The notes: a model not told the origin generated them from the sequence alone. A DNA stretch of 64,000 bases from Streptomyces sp. CB01580 (GCF_001905795.1 NZ_LIXJ01000011.1:124001-188000), one strand, 5' to 3'. Positions 44,198 through 53,194 are shown, numbered from the stretch's first letter. Numbers and translations: made by a program.

Positions 44198-44617
44198 GTG
44201 CGCCGCCGCACCACCCGGCAGGGCCGCGCCACGCTGCTCTGGTGCGGTGATTTCGATGCGAGCGGCGCGGACATCGAACGGGACTGGGTCCGGCGCACCG
44301 CAGACTGCTGGGGCGAGGTCCGCCGGGTGCTCCTGACCCGCGAGCAGACCATCGAGTACGAGCTGCTGTCGGCCGAGGGCAAGCACGGCGACCCGAGATG
44401 GCCGGCCTTCGCCGCCCGCTACGGCTTCGACCCCCAACGCCCGGTGCAGTGGGAGGTTGAGGCGCTGGAGCCGGACGAACTGCGGCGCCTGGTCCTCGCC
44501 GCTGTCGATCCGTGCGTCGACCGCGCCGTGCTCGCGCAGCAGATCGCCCGCGAGGAAGAACAGCGCCGCGCTCTCGCCGCCTTCCTGCATGGCTGGGGCG
44601 TGGCGGGAGGAATGTAG
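44198..44617 (+). pseudogene. TOPRIM-type DNA-processing protein, C-terminal part
   Basis: The 139-codon frame starts inside the protein: RATLLWCGDFDASGADIERD is a TOPRIM-like DxD motif as in topoisomerase VI A/Spo11-related and DUF2399-type proteins, followed by VRRVLLTREQTIEYELLSAE and VEALEPDELRRLVLAAVDPC. The N-terminal half is missing. Such genes are frequent in phage and integrative elements. Confidence 0.55.
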
Positions 44618-44752
44618 CGCTACCGCTGTACTGGGGCCTGGGCGAAGTGGAGCACCAACGCTTTGGCCTGCCTGGCCGCGCCGCTCGTTCCCGGCTGGTC
44701 ACCGGCTGAGATGGATGCGCGGTGCCCACGTGAAGCAGGTGGGGTGCATGGC

Positions 44753-45150
44753 CTACCGCCAGCTTTTCTCGGAGGTGCGCCTGTTGAACTCGGTGTCGAC
44801 CGCGTTCTTCGCGGTCTGCAGGCGCTGGGCGTTGCCGTTGAGGAAACCCGTTTCGAGTAGCGGGTGCAGGTCCCCGTGGCGGTCCAGTTCCTGCTTGAGC
44901 CACGTGGCGGGGACGGGCTCGTAATGGTTGTAGCTTCCTTCCTTCCGGATGAAGCACGTGTCGCAGACCGGGCGGCATCGTCCTGCTGGGCGATCATGCG
45001 CAGGTACTCGAAGCGCTCCCACGCATCGCGGTACGCCGCCTCGCTGAGAGCGAGGTGTTCGGTGAAGACCGGGCGAAGCTGGTTGTGGAGGCGCTCGGAG
45101 GCGTCGTGGGTCCGTACCGTTTCCCAGGGGCTGAGGAGCGCGGCTGCGGC
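44753..45150 (-). pseudogene. Frameshifted hypothetical protein
   Basis: Two minus-strand frames join near 44975: ETVRTHDASERLHNQLRPVF, DAWERFEYLRMIAQQD, then VCDTCFIRKEGSYNHYEPVP, ATWLKQELDRHGDLHPLLET and AKNAVDTEFNRRTSEKSWR with a stop at 44753. The family is not recognised. The coding signal is strong enough to infer a recently broken gene. Confidence 0.5.
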
Positions 45151-45205
45151 GTGAACCTTCCAGATGTACGGATGTTCAGCCTGGGGTTCGTGGCACGCCA
45201 TCCGC

Positions 45206-45676
45206 ATGACCCGGTTCCTCGGACTCCAGGCCGTCGAACGGCTCGGCAACCAGGCGGGCCCGGTCATCATGGACCCCGCAACCCGCACCGCGTACGTCCT
45301 CGTGCCCGCAGGCACCACCCGCACCTGGAACCACCCCCACACCACCGCCCTGAGCGACTCGGACCACATCGTCCTCCCGCCCCAGGGCAAGCAAACGCCG
45401 CCCGGCCCCTACTGGCTGATCACCTCACGCCGACCCCTCACCGACACCGCCGCACTGCACCACGCACTACAGAAAATCCAAGGACACCACCCGGACACCG
45501 CCCTGCCCATCGACCTGACCAGGCTGACACTCGACCAGGTCCGCAGCTGGAGCTGCGCACTGTGCGGGGCACGACTCCACGCCGACCGGTCACTGGGCAC
45601 CCACACCGCCGAAACCGGTCTCCTCACCGAGCCCACCGAACTATGGGCCTGCGCGCCTGCCTGCCGCACCCGCTGA
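45206..45676 (+). CDS. Hypothetical protein, streptomycete accessory type
   Basis: 156 residues from ATG 45206. The N-terminal part, FLGLQAVERLGNQAGPVIMD, ATRTAYVLVPAGTTRTWNHP and TTALSDSDHIVLPPQGKQTP, resembles short streptomycete proteins encoded in accessory clusters. The C-terminus has a CxxC...C arrangement (SWSCALCGARL, WACAPACRTR) that could bind zinc. It precedes the 147-residue gene on the same strand; function unknown. Confidence 0.55.
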   Translation: MTRFLGLQAVERLGNQAGPVIMDPATRTAYVLVPAGTTRTWNHPHTTALSDSDHIVLPPQGKQTPPGPYWLITSRRPLTDTAALHHALQKIQGHHPDTALPIDLTRLTLDQVRSWSCALCGARLHADRSLGTHTAETGLLTEPTELWACAPACRTR

Positions 45677-45744
45677 ACACCGGGCCCAAAACCCGGCGCG
45701 GAGCATGGCCACCCGAGCGAGACCGCCCCAGCAGCGAGGCCCCG

Positions 45745-46188
45745 ATGAAACACCCGAGCAGAACCCGTACCGTCCTGCACGACCCCGAGGGGCGCATCGA
45801 AGCCGAACTCCCCCTCGACCGCCGCTCCCACGAATGCCTGGTCAAAGCCGTCCTCGCATGGGGCAGCGAACCGGGCCTGCACGACGCGGACTACCACCAG
45901 ATCGCACTCCAGCTCACCGGCGCCGCCCGCGCCGTCGCCCACGACCTCCGCACCATTGCCCACCAACTGCCCGACGACCAAACAGCCCGCGCACTCGCCG
46001 ACCTCATCCTCGAAGACACCGAACGCCGCCTCACCGCCCCACCGCGCGGCATGGTCCGGTGCGTCCAGGGCCGGGCCCTCCTCATCCGCACCCTGTACGA
46101 GCGCCTGGATCGCCTCACCGAAGCAACGACCGGCCACGAGGGGGCGACGGCCCCGCCGACCGAACCGGGTGACGGCCCACCTCAGTAG
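45745..46188 (+). CDS. Helical hypothetical protein (DUF6415-like)
   Basis: 147 residues from ATG 45745. The sequence is largely alpha-helical: HECLVKAVLAWGSEPGLHDA, YHQIALQLTGAARAVAHDLR, ARALADLILEDTERRLTAPP, RALLIRTLYERLDRLTEAT. The pattern of a helical bundle ending in LYERLDRL resembles DUF6415 proteins of streptomycetes. It lies 68 bases after the previous gene. Two degraded relatives occur at 43.4 and 46.4 kb. Confidence 0.5.
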   Translation: MKHPSRTRTVLHDPEGRIEAELPLDRRSHECLVKAVLAWGSEPGLHDADYHQIALQLTGAARAVAHDLRTIAHQLPDDQTARALADLILEDTERRLTAPPRGMVRCVQGRALLIRTLYERLDRLTEATTGHEGATAPPTEPGDGPPQ

Positions 46189-46315
46189 CCGAGTGCCCGG
46201 TTGAGCTCGACGATGACGGCGGCCCGCACCTCCGGGGTGTAGGCGGCGACCACCTCTCCCGGGGCGACGCCGAGGCCACGGGCGAGCCGCCCGGTCTGCG
46301 CGGGACGCGAACGCG
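46182..46315 (-). pseudogene. C-terminal tail of an unknown gene, convergent with the 147-aa gene
   Basis: Minus-strand frame LARGLGVAPGEVVAAYTPEV then RAAVIVELNRALGY, with the stop at 46182. The stop codon overlaps the stop of the plus-strand gene. No more than about 40 codons can be followed. Confidence 0.4.
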
Positions 46316-46371
46316 TAGAGAGCCGCGCGAGGAGAGCCCCGTCACCGGCTCGCCCGGAACAGGTCGCGTGA

Positions 46372-46570
46372 ACCCCACTGAGGCCGCAGACATGAACAGC
46401 GGCCGCGCCCGCCGACAGGACCGCGCCGGCTGCACCACCGCCGAAGTCGCCCTCTGCGAAGCCGACCGGCGCCTGTCCGCACCCCTGGAAGGCACCGCCC
46501 GCTGCGCCCAGAACCGCGCCCGCCTTGCGCGTGCCCTCTACGAGCGCCTGTTGGCTGGGCGGTTGCTTCC
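46372..46570 (+). pseudogene. Second degraded relative of the 147-aa protein
   Basis: The frame reads CTTAEVALCEADRRLSAPLE, then GTARCAQNRARLARALYERL. This matches the C-terminal third of the gene at 45745-46188. The rest of the gene is absent, so it is a partial duplication. Confidence 0.5.
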
Positions 46571-46637
46571 AGCAGGGGACCGCAGATGCGACCGGAGGTG
46601 TGAACCCCTCAAATCGGGCAGTCCCTGTTCCTGCAGG

Positions 46638-47010
46638 TCACGCCCCGTGGGCAAGCCCGTCATCCGCACCGACGTCCCATCCGTGCGCATTCGGCCCCTC
46701 CTCCAGATATGCGGCGAGCTTCTCCAGGCAGCGCGGCGACAGACGGCACCGTGATCCGCCCGGCCCGCGCGAGACCAGGTCCCCGATCCCACCGTCCCGC
46801 CACAACTGGTGCCACCGGCAGGCCAGCTTCCGGCTCACACGGAGATGCTGGGCGACCTCCAGCGGCTTGATCTTCTGCTCGAACAACTCGGCCGCCTGCC
46901 GCCGTACGGCCTCCCGACGCTGCCGCCCCTCAGCGGTCAGCCCGCCCCCATCCGCATATCTCGCACAACACGAGATACAGCCCGCACCCCAGGCCCATCA
47001 GGCACATCGA
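46638..47010 (-). pseudogene. N-terminal fragment of an IS630-type transposase without start codon
   Basis: Minus-strand frame RYADGGGLTAEGRQRREAVR, FEQKIKPLEVAQHLRVSRKL, ACRWHQLWRDGGIGDLVSRG. Compared with the copy at 21415, the start ATG is replaced by GCG. It ends near 46640 in unrelated sequence. Confidence 0.65.
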
Positions 47011-47107
47011 CAAAGATCACCCTGACGAGCCGAAGTCAGTAGGGGGTGGGTTCTCCACCGGTGCTGTCCATCGCCGAACGGCACCACTGCAGTCCGGTGC
47101 CGTGAGC

Positions 47108-48448
47108 TCAGCGGGTGGTGCGGAAGACGACCTTCTCCGGCCCGTGCGTTTCCTGGCCCTGGGGTTGTCTCGGCTGGTCGGCCGGTTCGAGGGGAAGGCG
47201 GAGTTCGGCGACGGCTCCGCCGTCGGGGGCGTTGGAGAAGCGGAGAGTGGCGCCGAGGACGTCGGCCTGACCGGTGGCGATCGTCAGGCCCAGGCCGTGT
47301 CCGGTCCTCTTTCCGCTTTCTGATCCGCCTGACTGGCTCCGGAACCGCTGGGGCCCCTGGTCGAGGAGGTAGGCGGGGTAGCCGTCGCCGTGGTCCCGTA
47401 CGGTCACGACATGGGTGTCAATGGTCACCACGACGGGCGGACAGCCGTGCTTGTGGGCGTTGGCGACGAGGTTTCCCAGCACGCGCTCCAGCCTGCGCCG
47501 GTCGGTCTCCACATGGGCGTCCCGTACGATGCGGATCTCGGTTTCCGTACCGGTGGCCCGCACCGCTCGCTCGGTCAGCGGGCCCAGTGCGTGGATGTCC
47601 AGGTCGGCCCGCTCCGCCTGTGCGTCCAGCCGGGAGATCTCCAGGAGGTCCTCGGTCAGCCGGCGCAGGGCCCCCACGCGGTCGCGCACCATCTCGGTTG
47701 GGCGGCCGGGCGGCAGCAGCTCGGCTGCGGCGTGGAGTCCGGCGAGCGGGGTGCGCAGCTCGTGGGAGACGTCGGCGGTGAAGCGCTGTTCACTGTGGAG
47801 CTTGGCCTGCAAGGTGGCCGCCATCGTATCGAGCGCGGCCGCAACGGCGGTGGCCTCGTCCTGGGCGCGGCCCGGATGCTGGGCCCGGGGGTCGTTCACG
47901 CGGGCGTCGAGATCACCGGTGCTGATGCGCCGGGCCACATGGGCGATCCGGTGCAGTCGGCGGGTGACACGGGAGACCGAGATCAGCCCGGCCCCGAGGG
48001 TGAGGCCGAGCGCGGCGCCGGAGGAGGCGATGATGGCCCGGTCCAGGCTGCGGACGGCGGCTGCCTGATCGCTGAAGTCGAGACGCAGGGCCAGCACCTT
48101 GCCCCCGGAGACGGGAGCGGTGGCCCACATGGTCGGGCAGCCCTGGTGGTCAGCGAGCTGGGTTCCGCGTTCGTGCCGCGTCACGGCCATCGCGCGCAGG
48201 GGCGCGGGGAGGTCCGGGGGATCCACCGCGGCGTTGTCGCCGAGGGGCTCCCCGGCGACGTACGCGGCCACGGTGCGATCCAGTTCCGCCAGAGCCGAGT
48301 CGCGTGCATGAGCCTGGGCCTGCCGTACGGCCAAGACGTGCACCAGGGTGCCGAGCGACGTGGCGAGCAGGCAGCACATGACGGTGATGAAGGCGGCGGA
48401 CTTCCAACGGAGCGTCGCCGTCCGGGCAGGCAGCAGCTCGGCCCGCAC
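47108..48448 (-). CDS. CseC-like sensor histidine kinase
   Basis: 446 residues if started at GTG 48448. Two membrane helices flank an extracytoplasmic sensor (AAFITVMCCLLATSLGTLVH; DRAIIASSGAALGLTLGAGL), then HAMP (RRISTGDLDARVNDPRAQ), H-box RFTADVSHELRTPLAGLHAA, N-box RVLGNLVANAHKHGCPPVVV, G1 VRDHGDGYP, G2 GHGLGLTIATGQADVLGATL. It resembles the envelope-stress kinase CseC. The usual upstream response regulator is missing and replaced by IS fragments, and the N-terminal codons TLRNRV come from an IS3-like sequence. It is thus probably orphaned, and its translation start is uncertain. Confidence 0.75.
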   Translation of the reverse strand: MRAELLPARTATLRWKSAAFITVMCCLLATSLGTLVHVLAVRQAQAHARDSALAELDRTVAAYVAGEPLGDNAAVDPPDLPAPLRAMAVTRHERGTQLADHQGCPTMWATAPVSGGKVLALRLDFSDQAAAVRSLDRAIIASSGAALGLTLGAGLISVSRVTRRLHRIAHVARRISTGDLDARVNDPRAQHPGRAQDEATAVAAALDTMAATLQAKLHSEQRFTADVSHELRTPLAGLHAAAELLPPGRPTEMVRDRVGALRRLTEDLLEISRLDAQAERADLDIHALGPLTERAVRATGTETEIRIVRDAHVETDRRRLERVLGNLVANAHKHGCPPVVVTIDTHVVTVRDHGDGYPAYLLDQGPQRFRSQSGGSESGKRTGHGLGLTIATGQADVLGATLRFSNAPDGGAVAELRLPLEPADQPRQPQGQETHGPEKVVFRTTR

Positions 48449-48662
48449 CCGGTTACGCAGCGTCTCCCGGCTGATCCCTTGCCGATGCCCTCGAAGGTAT
48501 GGCTCGGGTCCGACAAGTACAGCGCCACCGCGTCCGCCTTGAACTCGGGCAAGGACAGGTCCCGTCCTTCTCCCATTGGGTGAAGCGACGGTAGACGGTC
48601 TGCCACGGGCCGTACCGTTCGGGCAGATCACGCCATGGGGCGCCCGTGCGCATCCGCCACAG
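48449..48662 (-). pseudogene. Fused IS3 OrfA and IS5 transposase fragments
   Basis: From 48662 down: RTGAPWRDLPERYGPWQTVY RRFTQWEKDGT is an IS5-type N-terminal domain. It changes at about 48560 to PEFKADAVALYLSDPSHTFE GIGKG and ISRETLRNRVRA, the N-terminal HTH of an IS3 OrfA with one frameshift. The IS3 part runs directly into the sensor kinase. Confidence 0.65.
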
Positions 48663-48949
48663 AAACCTCGTTCACCACTGGCGGTGAGCCCGCCAAGGAC
48701 GCCCGGCGTTGAAGCGCTGTTCGGCGCGAGGCGGGTGAGACGCGGCGACGACAACGATGCCAGGCCTTGGAACCGATCGACGCACAGAGCGCCAGGCGCG
48801 GTGTACCGGGCGAGCACGGGCTGGTCGGGTCACCACGACCGGTACCCGGCTCGTGGACTGCCTCGACCGACTGGCGAAGGACGTCCGGCCCGGCAAGGGC
48901 CATCGGCGGTGTATCGCGCGGGTACAGCCGACGGGAGGCGGTGTCCTGG
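48663..48949. other. No recognisable gene
   Basis: Open frames on both strands have no family resemblance or start signal. The stretch separates the IS5 fragment from the transporter gene and may include its terminator. Confidence 0.3.
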
Positions 48950-49834
48950 TCAGCGTGCCCGTCTGGTTGTTGGGGGGCGGTTTCTGCGGCTGTTGAGTAC
49001 CGCGGCGATCGGGAGGGCTGCTGCCAGGCCGCTGAGCAGGACCGCGGCGAGTGCGCCGAGGATGGCGGGCTGGCCGGAGAAGGCGATGCCGATCGCGGCC
49101 AGGGCGGGCCCGGCGTTGCGTACGGCGGCGATGCCTCCCATGGTGGTGCGGCGTACCGGCGGCCCGGTGGTGAGCAGGGTGCCTGCAGCGAAGGCGGCGG
49201 CCGCGAGGACGAAACCGGCCAGGAGGGCGAGCGAGCCGAGCAGGGCGAGGACGTCATGCCAGTTCCCGAGAAGCATGCCCGCCAGCACGATCAGGAAAGT
49301 CACGTTCGAGACCGTGGTCGCTGGGGGGTGCCACGCTCGTGCAGTGGGCGTCGCGCAGTGGCGCAGCAGCAGGCCGACTGCGAACGGGAGGAGCTGCAGC
49401 AGGGCCACGGTTCCCACCAGCGCCGCTATGTCGAGGGAGACTCCCTGGCCGACACCGGAGGCGCTGAGGATCCCGTTGGCCGTGGGGGCGAAAGTGAGAC
49501 TGCCAATGGTGGCCAGCAGCACTTGCATGGCCGCGCCTGCGACAACATCACCGCCTTGCACCATGGCCAGCTTCGCCCCGAAGGGCCCGCCCGGCGAGGA
49601 GGCAGCCAGGACGAGGGCGATGAACGCCGCAGCGGGCAGGCCGAACAGCATGCCGATGCCCCAGCTCAGCAGCGGGACGACCACCAGGTTGGCGAGCAGG
49701 GCCAGCACGAGCAGGGGGATGTTGGTGAAGACGCTCCGCAGAGCCGCGACGGTGGTTCCGAGACCAGCGGCAAACATGGTGGCTGCGATGAAGATGACAG
49801 TGATGGCGTTGAACAGCAGATGCAGTGTCTCCAT
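48950..49834 (-). CDS. Bile acid:sodium symporter (BASS) family transporter
   Basis: 294 residues from ATG 49834 (GGGAG upstream). About nine to ten hydrophobic helices; LLVLALLANLVVVPLLSWGI and LVLAASSPGGPFGAKLAMVQ GGD are typical of the BASS fold (helices with the conserved Ser-Pro-Gly-Gly motif), followed by RNAGPALAAIGIAFSGQPAI in the second half. These carriers move organic anions or keto acids with sodium. It follows the DyP-type peroxidase by 64 bases on the same strand and is probably the last gene of the four-gene unit. Confidence 0.82.
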   Translation of the reverse strand: METLHLLFNAITVIFIAATMFAAGLGTTVAALRSVFTNIPLLVLALLANLVVVPLLSWGIGMLFGLPAAAFIALVLAASSPGGPFGAKLAMVQGGDVVAGAAMQVLLATIGSLTFAPTANGILSASGVGQGVSLDIAALVGTVALLQLLPFAVGLLLRHCATPTARAWHPPATTVSNVTFLIVLAGMLLGNWHDVLALLGSLALLAGFVLAAAAFAAGTLLTTGPPVRRTTMGGIAAVRNAGPALAAIGIAFSGQPAILGALAAVLLSGLAAALPIAAVLNSRRNRPPTTRRAR

Positions 49835-49898
49835 GAGGCGACTCCCTCGGGCCTGCGGAGCCGTCTCGGGCCGATGCCGGGGCGTGCCTCGCGTACGG

Positions 49899-51230
49899 TC
49901 AGTCCCGCAGATCGCCGAGCCAGCGCAGGGCGCGCAGGCCAGGCAGGAAGCAGTACTCGCCGCCGCGGGTGACGACGAACCGCGGCAGCGGGGGCAGGCG
50001 CCGGCGCACCGGCCGCCGGGGAACGGTGAAGCCGCCGCTGCCGTCGTGAGACCCGGCGACGGGGTCTTTGGCATCGCCCGCGCCGAAGAACACACTGTCG
50101 TTCATCCACTGGGACTGGACGAACTCGAACTGCCGCCCCAGGTGGGCCCCGATGAACGCGAACATCAGTCCCCGGTCCACCCCGTCGTTCTCCAGATCCA
50201 CATCGGGCAGTGGCGAACCGTAGACGGCGCCGCGTCTGATCATGCGGTGCAGTCGCACCTCGCCCGCCACCGAGGCGTCACGGGGATTGGCTCGGCGGAT
50301 GTGACAACCGGCAGGGGTGACGAATCCCGCCGGATCCTCCCGCGCGTACAGGAAGGTGTTGCGTCGGCCGGGGTCCGCACCGAGAGCGGGGTCGTCGTGC
50401 TGCGGGCTCAGCGCCAGCGGAGCTCCGCTGCGCCAGCGGCCCATCATCTTGGCGGCCAGCAGCTCTTCGTCCTCAGGGCTGGTGGCGGCCTGACGCAGGT
50501 AGCGGCGGAACGCGGCGACGTCCTGGCGGAGTTTACGGAAGGCCGCGTAGCTGCCGTTGCGTCCCAGCGTCTCCGGCTGCGGCATCTGGATGCCGCCGAT
50601 CTCGTCCCGGTAGCCGAGCACGAACTCGCCCGCCTTCAACGGCGTCTCCAGCCGGTTCGACCCTGCGATGCCGCTGCCTTCGACGACCGGGTGGCTTACA
50701 CCGTCGCGGTAGCCGAAGTGTTCGGTCTCAGTGGGCAGCGCGTAGCATTCCTGCCGCCAGATCGCGGTCACCCCGGTGAGCTGTTCGTAGGCGGGGCGAG
50801 CCCGGTCGATGGCTGCCTCCAGCCGCTCGGGGTCGGGTGCGACCGCGGTGAGCACCACATGGACATCCGGGGTGCCCAGTGGTGCTTCCCAGTGCTCGGG
50901 GCTGCTCTCGCCGTCATCGCCCAGCGCTCTGGCGCGGGCGGCCATCCCCTGCCGGAACTCCCACGCGAACGTTTCCAGCGAGGCGCTGGGCACACCCAGG
51001 ACCTCCAGCCCGTGGCAGGTGAGCGCGACGCTTACCCACGTCTCCCCCGAGGGGCTGACCAAGTCGGCGGCCGAGGTCACCACCGCGCTCGCGCGCCGCA
51101 TCAGCTCCCTCCCGTGCGCCCGGTCACCGATGTGGAACACCAGATAGGTCGCCGCGTACGGGGTCGGCCGGGGAGCGAGTACTCCGCTCTGAATGTCGTC
51201 GAGCTCCAGTGCCGCTTGCGTTCCGCTCAC
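49899..51230 (-). CDS. DyP-type heme peroxidase
   Basis: 443 residues from GTG 51230, 8 bases after a perfect GGAGG. The dimeric ferredoxin-like fold is shown by the first domain (DIQSGVLAPRPTPYAATYLV), the signature FGYRDGVSHP with catalytic Asp176 (GxxDG motif), and the proximal heme ligand candidate His328 in VRLHRMIRRGAVYG. No Tat signal is present, so it should be cytoplasmic, close to the long C/D-type or atypical DyPs. No encapsulin-targeting tail is evident. The neighbouring 337- and 179-residue genes are transcribed just upstream with 34-60-base gaps, which suggests a common function using peroxide chemistry. Confidence 0.85.
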   Translation of the reverse strand: MSGTQAALELDDIQSGVLAPRPTPYAATYLVFHIGDRAHGRELMRRASAVVTSAADLVSPSGETWVSVALTCHGLEVLGVPSASLETFAWEFRQGMAARARALGDDGESSPEHWEAPLGTPDVHVVLTAVAPDPERLEAAIDRARPAYEQLTGVTAIWRQECYALPTETEHFGYRDGVSHPVVEGSGIAGSNRLETPLKAGEFVLGYRDEIGGIQMPQPETLGRNGSYAAFRKLRQDVAAFRRYLRQAATSPEDEELLAAKMMGRWRSGAPLALSPQHDDPALGADPGRRNTFLYAREDPAGFVTPAGCHIRRANPRDASVAGEVRLHRMIRRGAVYGSPLPDVDLENDGVDRGLMFAFIGAHLGRQFEFVQSQWMNDSVFFGAGDAKDPVAGSHDGSGGFTVPRRPVRRRLPPLPRFVVTRGGEYCFLPGLRALRWLGDLRD

Positions 51231-51264
51231 GGAAATCGCCTCCTCGCCGCGATGGCCCGCGTCT

Positions 51265-52278
51265 CTACTTGGTGACGAGGTTCCGCCAGAAATTGCGCAG
51301 GCTCTCATCGCCGCCGAACAAGGAGCTGAAGATCGTGGAGTCGGCGAGCAGGACGTCGCCGGCCCGCTCACCTTCGGGGGGCATCCAGAGGAACGCGTTG
51401 AACGCGCTGTTGCCGGCTTCGGTGAACGGATGCGGCCTGGAGGTGTCGATCGGCTGCATGGCCAGGACGTGAACGATGTCCGGCTCGTCCGTCGTCACGG
51501 CGTAGTGCGGCAGGTGCTGGTGAAAGTTGAAGTTGGTGACTCCTTCCAGCCACCCCTTGGCGTCCCGGTCCCTGAAAGCGGAGAACGGGGCGATCTGGTT
51601 CTGCTCCCCCACGGCCGGCCGCAACCCGTAGCGGTTCTCCACCGGTACGCCGAGCTCCCGCATCACGCCCCGGAGGTATCCGGCAAAGCGCTGCTGCCGA
51701 GGGACCAGGGGATCGCCGTGATGGTGGTACTCGATGTTCCGCACCGCCAGGTCGTCCGATGCCCCCACGTCATGGTGGGGCCCGAGGATCAGGCAGGCGT
51801 CCTCTCGGCCGAGGAACGCCCGCAGCGCCTCAACCTCGCCGGGCTCCGCCTCCTGGCCGGTGACCATGTGGTCCAGCCCGAACACGAACAGGGTGTCGGT
51901 GTCGGCCAGCACCCGCTCGTCGAGCGGGGTGCGGAAACCGGCCTGGTCGATGCGCTGGTACACGGGGACGGGGTGTCCTGTGCATTCCTCGACGAACCGC
52001 TGGAACGGCACCCAGGCCAAGAAGAACAGCTCCAGCGATCCCGCGATGCCCTGCTGGAATCGCAGCGGGTCAGACCACTTCGGGTCCTCGTAGGCGGGCC
52101 AGGCCACCCGCCGGACCTCGGTCATCGTGGAGAACCGGTTGTCGAGCTCGGCGGGGCTCCTGCCCGACTCGGCAGGGTAGCTCCACGAGACATAGATGCT
52201 CACTCGCCGCCGGCCAGGAGTGGGGGAGCGCGGGACGTGATTCTGGTTGTACGTGCGGGCGGTGGTGACCTCGTTCAT
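51265..52278 (-). CDS. Conserved protein of unknown function in the DyP cluster
   Basis: 337 residues from ATG 52278 with GGGAGGCGGA upstream. The central part has a Rossmann/flavodoxin-like feel similar to ThuA or class I glutamine-amidotransferase folds: DTDTLFVFGLDHMVTGQEAE, VEALRAFLGREDACLILGPH HDVG. The N-terminus is less hydrophobic than a membrane protein; several His-rich motifs (EYHHHGD, NFNFHQHLPHY) could bind metal. Not assigned to a family with confidence. It lies between the 179-residue and DyP genes with short gaps. Confidence 0.6.
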   Translation of the reverse strand: MNEVTTARTYNQNHVPRSPTPGRRRVSIYVSWSYPAESGRSPAELDNRFSTMTEVRRVAWPAYEDPKWSDPLRFQQGIAGSLELFFLAWVPFQRFVEECTGHPVPVYQRIDQAGFRTPLDERVLADTDTLFVFGLDHMVTGQEAEPGEVEALRAFLGREDACLILGPHHDVGASDDLAVRNIEYHHHGDPLVPRQQRFAGYLRGVMRELGVPVENRYGLRPAVGEQNQIAPFSAFRDRDAKGWLEGVTNFNFHQHLPHYAVTTDEPDIVHVLAMQPIDTSRPHPFTEAGNSAFNAFLWMPPEGERAGDVLLADSTIFSSLFGGDESLRNFWRNLVTK

Positions 52279-52337
52279 TCCGCCTCCCTCAACGGTGGGC
52301 CGTCTGCGCGCCGGCTCGCGCCGCAGGCCGCGGATTC

Positions 52338-52877
52338 TCACTGCAACTGGTCGAGCATGTCCGACAGGGCGTTCTTGACGCGTAGCGCCTTCTTGATCTC
52401 GTCGGCCGTGACGTAGGGGTACTCCCCGTACTCAATGAAGCTCGGGCAGTGGTGCTGACGCACGAACCTGACGAACGCCTCAGGGTTGGTTCTCCAGTCC
52501 TCGGGGAACCCTTCGAGATTCTCGAAAGCAGTGCTCACTCCCGCTTTGCTGAACAGCGCGATGGCGTCCTCGGTGTACTTGTCGAAATCGGTGTCGAAGA
52601 TCCCCTGATACATGAAACGCGTGTCATCGTCGAAGAGCACCCAACGCAGATAGTGCAGCTTCAGCGGCGCGAGAAGATACGGATCGCTCTCCAGCGCCCT
52701 GGCCAGGGCGTAGCCGTATTCCCGCATGGCTTCAGCCCGGCCCGGCTTCACCCTCGCGACGATAGTGAAGCCGTAACACGCGGGTGTCTTCGGGAAAATC
52801 GGGCCGTACTTCCCCTGTTCGAGCTGATCGGTGTCCTTGGCGATGACGGCCGCCTGCGGCTTGATCTCCATGGCCAT
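52338..52877 (-). CDS. Conserved 179-residue protein, ferredoxin-like fold suspected, DyP cluster
   Basis: First gene of the minus-strand unit, from ATG 52877. YGFTIVARVKPGRAEAMREY begins like an alpha/beta-barrel or ferredoxin-like domain, followed by LKLHYLRWVLFDDDTRFMYQ and IFDTDFDKYTEDAIALFSKA. The same RWxxxDDxxxxMYQGIFDTDFD layout is seen in proteins linked to DyP-like peroxidases. No signal peptide. It may be a partner or substrate-handling subunit; this is inference. Confidence 0.6.
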   Translation of the reverse strand: MAMEIKPQAAVIAKDTDQLEQGKYGPIFPKTPACYGFTIVARVKPGRAEAMREYGYALARALESDPYLLAPLKLHYLRWVLFDDDTRFMYQGIFDTDFDKYTEDAIALFSKAGVSTAFENLEGFPEDWRTNPEAFVRFVRQHHCPSFIEYGEYPYVTADEIKKALRVKNALSDMLDQLQ

Positions 52878-53001
52878 TCCTCCCGCCGCCTACCGGCCGG
52901 ACAAACCCCGCTTCCATCCTCACACGCAGCGTCGGCCGCCGCATGCGAGCACACAGCGTCATCAATCCGAGCCGCCCGTATGGGGACACTGTCAAACGAA
53001 C

Positions 53002-53194
53002 CGCTCTGTCGCACATTCGGTGGTGACTGAACGTCATCGTCGCAGTGCCTGGTCCGGCGTCCAAGTGCAGCAGACGCAGACGCGTCTTCAAGCCAGATGG
53101 GCGCTGCCTCGCTGGTGGCGTTACCTGCGCTGACCTGGGAACAACACTGTCAGCGACGGCAACGACTTACAGTCACCACCGAATGTGCGACAGG
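53002..53194. mobile_element. MITE-like element with 24-bp inverted ends and 11-bp flanking repeats
   Basis: Ends CTGTCGCACATTCGGTGGTG (53006-53029, 24 bp in all) and its perfect complement at 53170-53193. GTCAAACGAAC occurs on both sides (52991-53001 and 53195-53205), as expected for a target duplication. No coding capacity. It lies upstream of the DyP cluster, about 125 bases before its first start. Confidence 0.7.

Noticed and set aside
49899..51230. Encapsulin cargo role for the DyP peroxidase
   Set aside because: No targeting-peptide-like C-terminus and no encapsulin gene in the window.
48576..51275. 899-codon plus-strand frame opposite the BASS and DyP genes
   Set aside because: Antisense shadow of two well-recognised minus-strand genes.
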